DNA from: Erinaceus europaeus
Taxonomy: Eukaryota; Chordata; Mammalia; Eulipotyphla; Erinaceidae
Length of the DNA stretch: 64,000 nt
Direction of reading: 5' to 3'
NCBI RefSeq assembly: GCF_950295315.1
Contig: NC_080162.1
Span: forward strand, 72,505,229 to 72,569,228
Positions within the stretch are counted from its first letter, which is position 1. Each line of letters begins with the position of its first letter. The notes under the pieces were generated by a model. That model saw nothing but the letters and a program-made list of their open reading frames with translations. It had not been told where the DNA came from and ran no database searches. Position numbers and translations under genes: made by a program. Shown here one piece after another: positions 1 through 11,745 of this stretch.

Positions 1-865
1 CAGAGATCCTCACTGGACTTGGAGAACAAGGGCTCTTAATGAGATGCAGGGCTCTGGCATTTACCATGAATCATGTACATCAATGTCCCACCAAGTTCAG
101 CCTTTTCATTATTTTTTTGGATGGTGTTTAATTGCTGACAGGGTGCTGGTTTGAGTGGCTGCCTTTGACGTATTTTTGCACAGACATGAAGTTTGGGGTT
201 GTTTGGCTGGGAGCAAAGGGGAAAAGAGTGACAACATGCCAGAAAATCTAGGCTTAGCAGGGTTTTTCTTGTCATTTTTCACTTTGAAAGGACTTGTTGC
301 TTTTCATGTAAATTAGTCAGAGGGTTTAAAGTTAGGCAGGGGAAAGGCCAAGATGAGAAAGCCATTTGCTTACTGGAAAAGATAAATATTTCAAAGGAAA
401 TATTATAGAATCCCCAAGTTTGATCTGGGCAAAAGAGCTGCCAGGCTTCCCAGGGAAAAGCCTGTTGACTACTTACTCCAAGTTAGAATTGCAAGTCAAT
501 TCTGTGACCTCATGCTTTTCCCTGGTATCTTCTACCAAGAAGCTCCCCCAGCTTTTTACATACATTCCTTAATTAAACCTCAAGCTTCCCAGGGGGAAAC
601 AAGCTCTTCAGGTTATTGGATCTGATTTCAATTTCCCTCCCACAGACTGAAAGTCTTCATTATTACTATCTTTCTTCCAAAGGTTGAGAAAATATACAAG
701 GCTTGTCTTTCTAATTTGACAGGCATTCCAGTCAAGATCCATGATAAAATGTTTCAGAATGTCAGTCCTCTTCATCTCCCTCCCCACTCCAACCACCCCT
801 CTTTCCCTTTTATTTCCACTGCTCCACAACACCTCCCCACCTTGCCTTTTATTCTATTTTTGCAG
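1..865 (+). other. PDYN: PDYN intron 1 (3' part)
   Basis: This is the sequence upstream of the proposed exon 2. It ends in a pyrimidine-rich stretch and TTTTTGCAG at 857-865, a good splice acceptor. I see no convincing exon or promoter in it, so exon 1 (the non-coding first exon, which in human carries the downstream regulatory element bound by DREAM/KCNIP3) should lie upstream of the window. Assignment as intron depends on the exon 2 call. Confidence 0.5.
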
Positions 866-924
866 GTCATTTACCTTCAGGCTTTGAGATCTGCGTGGGG
901 GAGCTGTTATAGCAGCCCAAGCTG
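866..924 (+). other. PDYN: PDYN non-coding exon 2 (5'UTR)
   Basis: A 59-bp segment is bounded by a strong acceptor (TTTTTGCAG ending at 865) and a consensus donor GTGAGT at 925-930. It contains no ATG. Mammalian PDYN has four exons: two short or non-coding 5' exons, then two coding exons. As I recall human PDYN, exon 2 is about 60 bp and is separated from exon 3 by roughly 10 kb. Here the distance to exon 3 is 10.7 kb, which fits. The exon is inferred from splice sites, size and spacing, not from a transcript, and it is alternatively used in some species. Confidence 0.6.
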
Positions 925-1254
925 GTGAGTTATGCTGCCTGGGGGAGGTTTGCATTAGCTGGGGGGGGGAGGGGATCGCAAGCCCACTGTGTTACCCCAG
1001 AGGTGCAATGAATGGCAGGCACATCCTGTGTCTCCATGGTCAGCTAGGAGTGGACTGCCTCAGTAGGTCCAGAGAGCATGTGCCAGAATCCAGTTTATTT
1101 TATCAGAGTTGGCAAAGAGACCTGCTCTGGACTTTCAAGAAATTTTCCATCACTGTATATCACTTACAAGGGGATTATAGTCTTGAGGTACTTCATCAAG
1201 ATCCTAAATTCCCATATCCTAAATTCCCATATCAGAGACAGGGCTGGCCCAAAT

Positions 1255-1440
1255 TCCTAGACCCCACTACTCATTTGCTGTGTGATTTTGGGAGAGTCAC
1301 TGCCCTCTCTGGACGCTCAAGTTCTTACCCAAATAGCAAAGATACCAATAATGTGTAACTCCTAATATTATTGTGATTCTCACTGAGGACTGTGATGTGC
1401 TTGTCACATAGCACCAGAAGATACCTGGTAAACATTAGGG
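1255..1440 (+). repeat. MIR-like SINE fossil
   Basis: This has the MIR body pattern: a 'cannot-be-recognised' 5' part, then a tract resembling 'tgtgtgattttgggagagtc', a decayed 'cctcagtttcctcatctgtaa' region and a tail. It is heavily diverged, as expected for a mammal-wide repeat. Confidence 0.5.
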
Positions 1441-2504
1441 CACCCGTTCATGTTTTCAGTGTCAAAATGAGAGTGTGGGGCCTCCTTCCCCTTAATCTAC
1501 TAGAATATTCTTGTTCACTCCACTCCATCTTGCTATCTGCTGTGCCTATGGGGTAGGGTTTGATGGCTATTATTTCTGTGTGTGGGAGTGGTACTCCTCT
1601 CCCCTTCCCACCATTTCCACGCCACACCAACATGATTTTATTCCTTCATCGGCTGCCTCAGGACTGTGAAGGCTCTTCTGGATCGATCCTTCTTCACTCT
1701 CCCTCTCACTGCCCACCTCCTTGGGTCATTCTAGCACAATTGTTGTGTTTATTAGATGTCTTCCATCATTCTAAGCAGGATCGATAGTAGGTGGTTTGAT
1801 TTCAGCACGCGTCTGAGAAAGGGGGCCTAGATAGTTGATTTCTCTCACGGCTCCGCTCATCTAAGCCCGTAAATGTTGGTTAATCTCATGAGGTCTGACA
1901 AAGGGCTAAAACAATTTCACTGAGGCAGAGCTGGCTGTTGTAGTGGGCAACATTGCTGGAGACACCAGATAAGCCCGGGATCAGCCCCTGGAGAGGGAGA
2001 AGTGTCCCTGGACCTTTTGAAATTAGGCCTCATTAATCTTTCCCAGCTTGGTTCCTGATTGTGACTCCCAACTGAGGAATCCCTGAGGATGGGGGCTTCT
2101 TGAAGGGGAGGGAGGTTGGTTGCAGGCTGCAGGCATATTTGCCAGGGGCACTTTGTCCTCTGTCACTGAGCCCCTTGACCTTTCACTGGACAATTCAATT
2201 TGATCTGACAGGAATTTGCGGAGAGGTTATTGTGCAGATGGCTCCCATGTCTTGGACTGGAGGAGAGAACTGGACTTTGTGATTCACATGGGCTCAGCCT
2301 CCTGAGTTAAAATCCACTTACCTTGCCGTCTCTCTCTCTTACTCTACCCTTTCTCTTCTCTTCCCTCCTCTTCCTTTCTCTTCTTTAGACTTTCTCCCTT
2401 TTATTCCCACTAGCCCTCTTCAAATTGCCAATTCTCATTCTTAATTTCTTTTCCATGTAGTTCATGGACATACACTACTTTCCCCTGCTCCCACCCCCCC
2501 CCCC

Positions 2505-2606
2505 CCACCAGAGCCCTGCTCAGCTCTGCTTATGGTGGAGTGGGGGATTGAACCTGGGACGTTGGAGCCTGTTTGCATAACCATTATGCTACCTCCCTCC
2601 ATCCTA
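2505..2606 (-). repeat. tRNA-derived SINE, family B (antisense)
   Basis: The + strand reads 'ccctgctcagctctgctta' then GGGATTGAACCTGGGAC, the reverse complement of a tRNA B box, then 'gcataaccattatgctacc'. The same unit recurs many times in this window; I call it family B. A run of 13 C residues lies just upstream. Confidence 0.8.
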
Positions 2607-3414
2607 TCTGCTTGCTTTTCTAGCCGGCTTTCTCTCTTTCTCTGTGTGCACACAGCTCTCTGCTGCTCTTTTTGGTTTCCTTTTGCTGTGAGTCTTTATC
2701 TCACTCTCTCTTTGTAGTTGTCTTTACAGTGCCACTGTTCTGTATCTTTATTTCATCTCTCTCTAGTCCAGTTTCTGCCATCCTCCCTGTCCCTGCATTG
2801 CATTGAATGTGTGTGGGGGGGGAGGGGGGATGGCTTCCATGTGAATCCTGCTTTTGGAAAATACTCTCTCAAAATCGCAGCAGTGATGCTGCCTTGACCA
2901 CACCTCTGCACAGTAGATGTTCCCAGAAAGGTGTCTGGTCTGGCAGGGGCTCCTCATTGCATGGCTTGTGCTTTGATTCCTCTGGAACTGATTGTCCAGT
3001 TCCCCTTTCACTCAGAGCCCAAGTTCCACATCCCCCTAAACAGACCATCCCTTCTTTGACAATGACCCTAAATGCCTAATGAGAATGGTTTCAAAAAAAA
3101 AAAGGAAAGGAAAAGGGAAGGAAAAAAAAATCAAGTAAATGTTCTAAGATTTACAAGAACTATGGTGGTTATCATTGGGGGAGGGAAGGATACAGAACTC
3201 AGTTGGTGGGTATGGAACTATACTGTAATTTACAATTTTGTGACCAGCTATTAATCATCCCCCTACACACACACCAGTCTTCCTGGTGTGCAAGGATATG
3301 AAGATGAATCTTAGACATTTTTGAGTAGGACAAAGTCTTAAATAACACTTTGAGGAAATCTGGTGGACATTTAACATGTGTTTGATCCTTGGGGATGGCT
3401 TGCTTGAAATTTTT

Positions 3415-4115
3415 TTAAATTATTATTTTAATGTATTTATTTATAAAATGGAAACACTGACAAGACCATAGGATAAGAGGGGTACAATTCCCACTACTAG
3501 AGCTCCGTATCCCATCCCCTCTCCTGATAGCTTTCCTATTCCTATTAACCCCATGGGAGTATGGACCCAGGGTCTATGGGGTGCAGAAGGTGGAAGGTCT
3601 GGCTTCTATAATTACTTCCTCGCTGAACATGGGTATTGACAGGTGGATCCATACTTCCAGCCTGTCTCTCTCTTTCCCTAGTGGGACAGGGTGCTGGGGA
3701 AGTGGAGTTCCAGGACACATTGGTGGGGTCATCTATCCAGGGAAGTTCAGTTGGCATCATGGTAGCATCTGGAACCTGGTGGCTGAAAAAGGGTTAACAT
3801 AAAAACTCATACAAATTGTTGATTAATCATGAACCTAAAGGCTGGAATATTGCAGATGAAGATTTGAGGTCTCCGTTTTGGAAATAGCTAGTAGGTCTAT
3901 TTTTGGTATATTCCAAAGGGCCCATGACTTTACTAGTTTTTGCCTGAGCCTGACATCTCATATGCAGGTGGACCCAGGTTATTGTCTGGGGAGATGGTGT
4001 CATGGCTACACTTTTCCCATGCTTGAACTTTTTAGCCTGTACCTGTGCCATTTTGTCTCTTTGGCTCAGTCAGCTGGCCTCTCTGAGTCTATTCCCCAAT
4101 GACTGTAGAAGATGA
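3415..4115. repeat. Unassigned interspersed repeat X, copy 1
   Basis: It starts near an AT-rich tail and contains landmarks such as 'tatggacccagggtctat', 'gcagaaggtggaag' and 'catggtagcatctgga'. The same landmarks in the same order recur at about 39660-41240, so this is a dispersed repeat of at least 700 bp. I cannot name the family: an LTR or a lineage L1 UTR are both possible. The ORFs across it are not gene-like. Confidence 0.6.
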
Positions 4116-5228
4116 GACTGAGAGTGTCCCAGCCATTGGATTCTCCTGAGGTGAAAAATACATTTATTGAGTCCAAGTCACAATGATGGCCTGGCCTCAG
4201 CAATGTGCTGTAAACTGAGAGTGCTTTAAGCTGGGGATGCCATGAACACAAGCGCTCAGGCTTGGGGATACTTTTACAACTAGAGTTAGAACTCACAACA
4301 GTGCCACCTGCCCTGTGTGCCAGGCTGGTTCGGAGCAGCCCAGATCTTTCTGTGGCTATTGTGACCAGTGTGGTTGGAGGGTCATTGAAAAATGACGCCA
4401 TCTCCTCCACTCTAGTCACACAGGGTGTGAGAGGCCCCCGTGCTGTCTCCATTTCCTTCCTGACTCATAATGTGACCTTAAACAAGTGACTACATTTCTA
4501 CCTTTCCCCATTTCCTCCTCTATCAAATAAGGCTAATCACATGCGATAAAGTGCTAGGAGACATAATTGTGATGTTAAATCAAACCATTATTATTCCACA
4601 TTGGCTTTTTAAATAAAGATGCCTGCTACTCCTCTGACTACAATATATAGAGATTTTCAAATGGCACTAAGAGGCACACAGTCCCTTCTCTTTCAAGGAA
4701 CTCTGGGCTTGACAGAGCCACTCACTGCGTGCTAGTCCTCTAAGAGGCTCCACTTGGGTGGTCCTGGTGGCACAGGTGGGGAGACTGAGGTTTGGAGGGG
4801 GACTTGCTAGTTCTCAGAAATTCAACTTCAAAACTATTTGAATAACTGGAATGAGAAATGCTCCTGGAACTAATGAAGGCACGGGTTAACAAACATCTTC
4901 TGCAAAGGACCCAGTAGTAAATATTTTTGGCATTCTGGCCCCTGTTTAACAGCCAGCTATGCTTCTGTGGTGTGAAATCAGACAAGGACTATACATAATG
5001 GGGGGGTATAGCCAGGGTTCTCTGGAGAAATAGTAGGGAGGACACAGAGACAAATCCATTATATCCTTGCCTTTTGGGGTTCCTGAGGAGACCACCTCTC
5101 CTTTCCCACCAGCTCATGCCTGATGCTGTCCCTGGAACGTAGTCCCACTTCTCATACCAGTGAGGGGTAAGACCCCCCCTTTCCCTCAGCAACCTCCAGG
5201 TCAGAGACAATAAGAGAACAACCATCTC

Positions 5229-5513
5229 AGGGGTCAGGTGGTAGTGCAGCGGGCTAAGTGCACGTGGTGCAGAGCGCTAGGACCGGTGTAAGGATCCCGG
5301 TTTGATCCCCTGGCTCCCCACCTGCAGGGGGGTCGCTTCACAGGTGGTGAAGCAGGTCTGCAGGTATCTATATTTCTCTCCCTCTCTTTGTCTTCCCCTC
5401 CTCTCTCGATTTCTCTCTGTCCTATCCAACAATGAACGACATCATCAACAACAATAATAACCACAACAAGGCTACAACAACAAGGGCAACAAAAGGGAAA
5501 AAAAAAAAAAAAG
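5229..5513 (+). repeat. Young tRNA-derived SINE, family A, with perfect TSD
   Basis: Complete sense copy: a tRNA-like head with 'ggtggtagtgcagcgggcta', a B-box-like 'cccggtttgatccc', a body with CT-rich 'tttctctctgtcctatcc', and an AAC/AAT-rich plus poly(A) tail. It is flanked by a perfect 16-bp target-site duplication (5213-5228 and 5514-5529, AGAGAACAACCATCTC). Family A is the dominant SINE of the window and looks like the hedgehog-specific SINE. Confidence 0.93.
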
Positions 5514-5744
5514 AGAGAACAACCATCTCTGATATGACATGCTGGCAAATCTTCTCAGAGCAGAGGCAGAAGTGCTCCCTCTGGAACCTATCTGCCATTT
5601 GCTTCATTTTTCAAATGAAAGGAAATAGGATTGTTTCGGGGAAGTCTCAGTGCTGATATGTCTTGATGAAAGGTGCCTTTTCACCCTGAAAGCTCTGGCT
5701 GGACACATGCTGCTCACATTTATAAGACGAATGGGCAAGCAACA

Positions 5745-5960
5745 GTAAACCTGGCCTTGGGCTTGTCCTCTGTACAATGGGTATTAAAACATTATCTTCA
5801 CATATTTGGGGTGCTGTGAAGATTGGAATAAGGTGGATGATGTGGCAACGCACAGTCTGGCACTGAGTCAGCCCTTGAGAAGTGACTGTTATTGGCTTGA
5901 TGTGACCATGAGTAAGGAGCCTGTATCCCAGCCTGGCACACAGTATAGATGCTCCATACA
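5745..5960 (+). repeat. MIR-like fossil
   Basis: The segment contains 'ctgtacaatgggtattaa', 'ggggtgctgtgaagattg' and a 3' part resembling the MIR tail with a short-interval variable region. It is diverged. Confidence 0.45.
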
Positions 5961-6399
5961 TGTCACTTTATTAGTTTTTGTGTTTTTTTTTATTCTCCAT
6001 GAGCTGAGCCTTTATGATTACTCTCTCTCTTTCTCCCCCCCCCCCATCTTTCTTCTTCTTTTTTTTAGATAAAAATACCAGCATATTTTCATTTGGCAAA
6101 TCTAAGTGGGAAGATTTGTTAGAACTTATTAGATACAGAAGCCCAGCCCCATTTTTCTTCACAGCATAAAAATCTAAGAAGACACTGTGCGTACATTATT
6201 GCTAGGGTATATATGTTAAGATTGTCTGAATTAAGTAGCTGCATAGCCTTGAAACTCAGCTATTTTCCCTCTTCCTTTCCCATCTCCAAGTAAGATGGGA
6301 ACAGAGCTTTGATGCCTTACTACTTAAAACACCTACTGTGTGCCAGCCAACATACCAGGTGCTCTCCACATGATCTATAACTCCCACGTTAATTTTTCA

Positions 6400-6706
6400 T
6401 TAGTTTATTTATTATTCTATTTATTTGTTTTTATTGCCACTAGGACTATTTCTGGGGCTTGGTGCCAGCACTACCAATGCACCATTCCTAGCAGCCATTT
6501 TTCCCCTTATTTTTAAATTCTTTTTACATTATTTGATAGGACAGAGAGAAATTGAGAGAGGAGGGGGAGATAGAGAAAGGCAGAGAGAAAGACACCTGCA
6601 GACCTATCTTACTGCTTTGACGTGCAGGTGAGGAGTATGGGCTCGAACCTGGGCCCTTGCATATGATAACATGTGCACTTAACCGGGTGCACCACCACCT
6701 GGCCTT
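6400..6706 (-). repeat. SINE family A (antisense), long form
   Basis: The reverse of the family A consensus: 'tattgccactaggactatt' tail domain, then 'gataggacagagagaaattg', then 'gggctcgaacctgggccc' (reverse B box) and '...ccaccacctggcc' at the head end. With the + copy at 5229-5513 it forms an inverted SINE pair inside PDYN intron 2. Confidence 0.88.
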
Positions 6707-7477
6707 GACATTAACTTCTGAGATCAGATGAGATTGAGTGTGTTCAGGGTGGTATGGCTGAGAATGCTGAGGCTCAGTATGGTTAAGTAGTGTTTGCAAA
6801 CTGAAGCTAAGCAGAGGCTCAGGCTTTGAATCTACATTTCCAACTGCTGGGTGATCCTGCTTCTGGGCCACTTAGGGACCAGGGGTCTCACTTGTCTTCT
6901 CTCAACAGCTGTACCCCTCCACTCCACATTGCTCCTCCATGCTGCTAGTTCTGGGGTTCACCCTCAAGTCTGTCAGGTGCTCAGCAGGGGCTCTGGTGGG
7001 GACAGCTGTCCCTGCTCAGTACCTAATAGAGCCTCTGTGACTGCTGTCACAGGTCTGAGCTTTCTAGTGTTCTTGATCTTTGAAGAAAAGTTGGAAATTG
7101 AGGTTTGAACATTTATTTATTTCTGGTGCCAGAGGGCAAATTTAGTTTCTCCGCATGTGCCCTACTGCTGAGCCAGTTCCTCAGCCTCTTCTCCGAGACC
7201 CCCCCTGGGAAAGGCACTGAGGCCCAGAGACAGGGGGACTGGAGTGAAAGAGGCTCTGCTGAGGACAGTGACTCACTCAGTGGCTGAGCCATTTCGAGAG
7301 CCAAGGAGTCTCAGTGCAGGACTACTGACAGCCTTGAGCAGATGGGAAGCAACTCTGTAGCCTAAGAATCACGTTCCTGTTTCATTTCTGCCATTTTCTC
7401 TGTCCTCACTGCCTTCCCCTTCCTGTCTCCTCACCCCTCTCATCTCTGTCTTTCCATTAAGTTAGTTGAATTAATTA

Positions 7478-7592
7478 ATTTTACCAGAGCACTGTTCGGC
7501 TCTGTCTCTTATTGTGGTACTGGGGTTTAAAGCTGGGTCTTCACCACCTCAGGCATGAGAAGCTTTTTGCATAACCTGGAGCCTATTCATTA
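7478..7592 (-). repeat. SINE family B (antisense), diverged
   Basis: It matches the family B order: 'accagagcactgttcggct', then a decayed reverse B box, then 'ctttttgcataacc'. Confidence 0.65.
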
Positions 7593-7639
7593 TTCTCTTT
7601 TTCTCTCTTTCCTTCTTCTATGCCTCTCTTTGGATTTTA

Positions 7640-7960
7640 CTTTTAATCTCTTTGTTGGGGGATTGCTTACAGTCAACTGTAAAATACCATAATTTGTACA
7701 TGCATAACATTTTTCAGTTTTCCAAAGAATAATTCAGCCCCCACTCGGTCCTCCTCTGCCATCATGTTCCAGGACTTGAACCCTCCCCCCCATCCCAGAG
7801 TCTTTTACTTTGGTGCAATACACCTACTCCAGTCCAAGTTCTGCTTTGTCCTCCCTTCTGTTCTTGTTTTCCACAACTTCTATGAGTGAGATCATACCAT
7901 ACTCATCCTTCTCTGTCTGACTTATCTCACTTGACTTTTTAACTTTCTACCATTCACCCT
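7640..7960 (-). mobile_element. L1 3' end, antisense
   Basis: It begins with 'ttgttgggggattgcttac' and 'cagtcaactgtaaaatacc', then 'catgcataacatttttcag' and 'tcatgttccaggacttgaa'. The same order appears beside the L1 at 19923-20115 and 23590-23700, so this is the reversed 3' terminus of the local L1 family, extending into older L1 3'UTR-like sequence. Confidence 0.7.
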
Positions 7961-9129
7961 TTCTACCTTGGCTTCCTCTATCTTGGTTCCTCTCCCTCCT
8001 ATTCCCCCCATTCCTATCTGCCTTTTCCCTACTTCCTCTTTCTCCCCTCATTTCTTTCCCTGGTCTCACTAACATTTGCAGAGTTTCCTTTAATAGGTGT
8101 TAGCTTCATGCTCTGGGGGCATAGAGGTATGATGTGGAAAAATTCAAACTGGGCTTCTGAAGAGCTGAGGGCTTGCCTGTTTATTCATCTAACAAACTGT
8201 GTAGACTGCCTGCTGTCATTTTCACCCTGTACTAGACACTGAGGATATCATTCATTCAGTCATATATTCAGCAATCATTCGATTGTCCTGTGTCTTCCCA
8301 TATTGGAATGAAATGTAATGTCTTCCTGTCACTGTACACTTTTCTACTTTTTCTGCCCTTGTCTCCTGCCTTATTTCCCCTCATCTACCCAACCTCCTTG
8401 TTATCCAACACTTATCTCTACACCTGAAAAATTCATCCAGTAGAAGCCTTAGAAAGTAAAGTTAAAGCCAACTTGGGTGATCTTGGGAGCTTTGAGGAGG
8501 AGCCTAATCCAGGCAGACTTCCTGAAGGAGGCAACTAAGGCTGACTTTTGAGGCACAAGTAAGCATTATCCAAGTCAGAAGGCTATAGGCATGGACAGGT
8601 GGGATGAGGAAGGCAATCCAGGCGGAGGGAACCCTATGTGAAAAAGATGGGAAGGCAGGCTGTTCGGAGCATTTGTTCTGGAATCACAGGTAGTCTGACC
8701 AAAGTCAGACTCAGGTCAGATGAATGCTGTGCTTTGTGGGGCCCTTGGACTGATGATGTAATTGTGACATCCTTTGTAGGATGGGAAGACCATTTGTCCC
8801 ACCTCTGGAAGTGGGGGTCAGCCTATGGACCCCTTACATTATGATCCATAAAGGACCCAATGCAGGGCTGGGCACTTGCTGGGGCTTAGTCTAGGAACTT
8901 TCCTTGACAGGAAGGCCCTTTGATGGTGGGGGAGGCTTCCTCTCACAGGCAATAAGGCACCGGGACTTAGGGCAGAGGTGTGGGCAAATGGCTGCCTGTG
9001 CAGGTGTCTCCAGGGCTAGATTGGAGGCTGCTGTGAATATTGATTCCAGCTGCAGCCTGGAAGAGGGGACAGGAAGGGGATGGGTCTGGGCAGTTCACCT
9101 GCTTATGGAGGTGGGCACTGGAGCCAGGC

Positions 9130-9230
9130 TGCCTGGCCACCAATCCTAGCCAGACCACTTGTTAGCACTTGCATTCCTGAGGTATCCTAACTCAGGTCCT
9201 TCATCTGTGAAGAGGGTGGGACAGTCCTCC
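9130..9230 (+). repeat. MIR-like segment, member of a near-duplicate pair
   Basis: It contains 'ccacttgttagcacttg' and 'ccttcatctgtgaagaggg'. The same two blocks occur at 10630-10705. Both resemble MIR but share features that MIR copies normally would not. Confidence 0.4.
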
Positions 9231-9714
9231 AACCTCATAGATTATCTGAGAACAAACACACTCATACCTGAGGCTTCTCCACACTACTGGTACTTATTGA
9301 CAATGGCAAACGCTAGAAGAAGAAGATTGACAATTAGGTCAACTAGAAGTAATTTTATTACTCCAGTGAGAGAGTAGGTGATAGGGAAGAGTGCAGATAC
9401 TCTTTTTGCCTGAGACAAAGAGCTCTCAACTCAGGTTTCGTTAGCAGCCAGACCCTCCAGGGAGTCAGTAGTCATTCACTGCAGATCTTGTGATAGGCTG
9501 GCCTAGCCTTCCCCAACAGCAGAATGAACACAAACTTCCTGTTTTGTATCTGCATATAAATGGTACCGCTCACTCACCTGGATCCCAAATTTGCTTAGCA
9601 GATGATGGAGCATGAAAGAGACTCAAGGGCAGGAGAGATGTGGATAAACACAGGTCCATCTCCCTGAGTTTTCTTCTGCTTTGTGTCAGGAGAGAGGGGT
9701 GTCGAGACCAGCCT

Positions 9715-9850
9715 TAGTGCTGCTCACTTTTAATTGCTGTGTGACCTCAGGAGATTTGTTAAGCCTCTCTGGCCACCAGTTTTCTCATTTCTAAAGTAGA
9801 GATAATGATGACCTTCTTTCATAGTTGGGGGCTGGGCTGTGAAAACAACA
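9715..9850 (+). repeat. MIR
   Basis: The MIR core is clear: 'gctgtgtgacctcaggaga', 'aagcctctctggccaccag', 'ttttctcatttctaaagta', then 'gataatgatgacctt'. Confidence 0.75.
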
Positions 9851-10114
9851 CATGAGTCACCGGCTCTGTGCATAGGGACCTCTGGGCCTCATGGAGGGCT
9901 CAGCTGTTAATAAACCAAAGTTCTTCTGGAAATTGTAATCATACAGGGCACACATGTGGAAGACCAAACAGAACTGGCTTGTGTCCCAGTTTTACCACTG
10001 GCTGTAGGGCATGGGATACTGAACTAGCAGTGTCCAATTCACTGGGGTAGAATAAATGAGCTAATGGATTTCGGGACTTAGCTCTAGGCCTGCAGTGCAG
10101 TTAGGACCTAAAAA

Positions 10115-10325
10115 AATAAAATAGAGCCAAGGCCCTGGGATATATATCAGTGTTAGAGCACTGGATTTGTGTGGCTGGAGACTAGAGAGCCCAGTTTGAT
10201 CACTGGTGCCACCATATGTCAGACCTGAGCAGTGCATCTCCCCCTCCCCCTGCACCCTTCCCCACTCCTTCCTTCCCTCATGCCTTCTCTTTCTCATGAA
10301 AATAAGTGAATTTATTTTTTGAAAG
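10115..10325 (+). repeat. tRNA-related SINE, older family C
   Basis: The head has 'gttagagcactggatttg', then 'gcccagtttgatcactggt' (B-box-like), 'gccaccatatgtcagac' and a CT-rich tail with A-rich end. A related copy lies at 58795-58945. It resembles family B but is more diverged. Confidence 0.5.
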
Positions 10326-10614
10326 CATAACTGTGATTATTATTAGGCAGGCTTCGTGGGAGCCCTTGAGTGCTCTGAGGAGGAAGATTCAGCCTGGGAT
10401 GCAGACTTGGACTCTGGGGCCTTGAGGTGCAATCTCCTAAATCCTTAAAATCTGAATAAACTGTGCAGACTGCAGGGATAGGGGCCCATGGAGGAGAGTC
10501 ATCTCTAGAATCTCTAGAACAGCATAAACAATGTTCAAAAACTGGACTGTGAAGGGCATACAGCCCTGGCCTGGGCTGAAGGTCTATTGGCAGCTGGGCC
10601 TGAGTAGTGTACCA

Positions 10615-10710
10615 GCCTGGCTCCCCAGTCCCAGCCAGGTCACTTGTTAGCACTTGGATCCTGGAAAGTGTCTTAAATCCTTCATCTGTGAAGAGGGTGG
10701 GACACTCATA
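10615..10710 (+). repeat. MIR-like segment, second member of the pair
   Basis: It shares 'cacttgttagcacttg' and 'ccttcatctgtgaagaggg' with 9130-9230. Confidence 0.4.
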
Positions 10711-11598
10711 TTTAATGCACATAATATGTATAATTACCTAAGTGACAGATGGCACAAGAACAAAGGAAGCACTTCTAGGCAGAGAGAATATTTATAAATG
10801 CCAGAGGTAGGATAGGCTCTAATAGACTCATCAGGTGAAGGGCATCACAAGTAGCCTGGCGTGTCTGGAACCTAGAGCTGATGTTCAAGAGAGTAGAGAT
10901 GGGATTAGGGATGTCCCAGGAACTGGGAGATGGGCCAGGATGGAACCAGTACAAGTCTGGACATAGCGCTGACATGCTGAGAAGGGCATCTCACAGTGAG
11001 CAGGGGGAATTGGAGTAGGACATGGAATCAGGGAGGGTGGCTTGGAGATAAGTGAAGGAAGAGCTCAGGCCTGGGGAGGCAGAAGCTTCGGGGTGGAAAA
11101 GGCAATTCCAGAGACCTTACATAGCAGAAGGAACCAGCTGAGGGACAGTCTGGCATGTCAGGGATGAGGACCCTACTGTCCTCCTGTGATATGATGACCC
11201 TCAGAGGACTCAGGAAAGCAGAGGAGCAAAGTGGACTCTGAAGTCTGACAGACCCCAGACCTGGCTTGTCCACTGCCTCCCTATGTGGACAGTCTCTTCC
11301 CCACTCAGAGCTAAATCTTCCTCATCTGCGCATTAAGAAGAGCGTAGCACACCCAGATTGAGTCCTATGTCCACTGAATGGGGACACATAGGAGAGTCCT
11401 AGCACATGGCAGCCCCTCAGCACTTGGTCCTTCCTCCCTGGCCATTAGTCTTGGGCATCCACTGTACCTCTCAGGACCCTGATATTCTAGATTACAGAAT
11501 GAGAATGCTTGGCTTGAGAGTTTAAGACATGGCTTTGCAGGCATGGATATACCTGGGTAGGCGATCATAGATTTCACCATTTTCTTCTCCCTTTGCAG

Positions 11599-11745
11599 CA
11601 GGAGAGCTGATACGGAATGGTGTGGCAGGTGCTGGTGCTGGCTGCTTGCCTTTTGGCATTCCCCTGCACCACAGCAGGCTGCCTGCCTCAGTGCTCCATG
11701 TGTGCAGTGAAGACCAAGGATGGACCCAAGCCCATTAACCCCCTG
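11599..11745 (+). CDS. PDYN: Prodynorphin, coding exon 3 (ATG 11617)
   Basis: PDYN is the secreted precursor of the dynorphin opioid peptides, agonists that act chiefly at the kappa-opioid receptor. It is processed in dense-core vesicles of neurons and endocrine cells. This exon follows the acceptor CTTTGCAG (ends 11598). Its first 18 nt are 5'UTR, and the ATG at 11617 has G at -3 and G at +4. It encodes residues 1-43: a hydrophobic signal peptide (residues 4-17, likely cleaved near A20/G21), then Cys22, Cys26 and Cys29, the first half of the six-cysteine N-terminal domain shared with POMC- and PENK-type precursors. The frame ends with the conserved 'DGPKPINPL' at a phase-0 donor, GTAGGT (11746). 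Exon length (147 bp) and protein sequence match mammalian PDYN closely. The frame stays open past the donor, but that is intron. Certain call. Confidence 0.98.

Larger units (their letters stand above)
925..11598 (+). other. PDYN: PDYN intron 2
   Basis: This long intron runs from the donor at 925 to the acceptor CTTTGCAG ending at 11598. It contains MIR fossils, SINEs in both orientations, one copy of an unassigned repeat (about 3415-4115) and an antisense L1 3' end (7640-7960), all listed separately. The remaining stretches (1440-2330, 4120-5210, 7960-9100, 10740-11590) show no recognisable gene or repeat; 2325-2410 and 7975-8060 are pyrimidine-rich. Confidence 0.6.

Noticed and set aside
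4066..4452. 128-codon minus-strand frame
   Set aside because: No family resemblance or splice context; it overlaps unique intronic sequence and the edge of repeat X.
5229..5513. Possible tRNA gene from A/B-box-like words (and at all other family A/B copies)
   Set aside because: The cloverleaf is not maintained, and the tails and TSDs show these are tRNA-derived SINEs.
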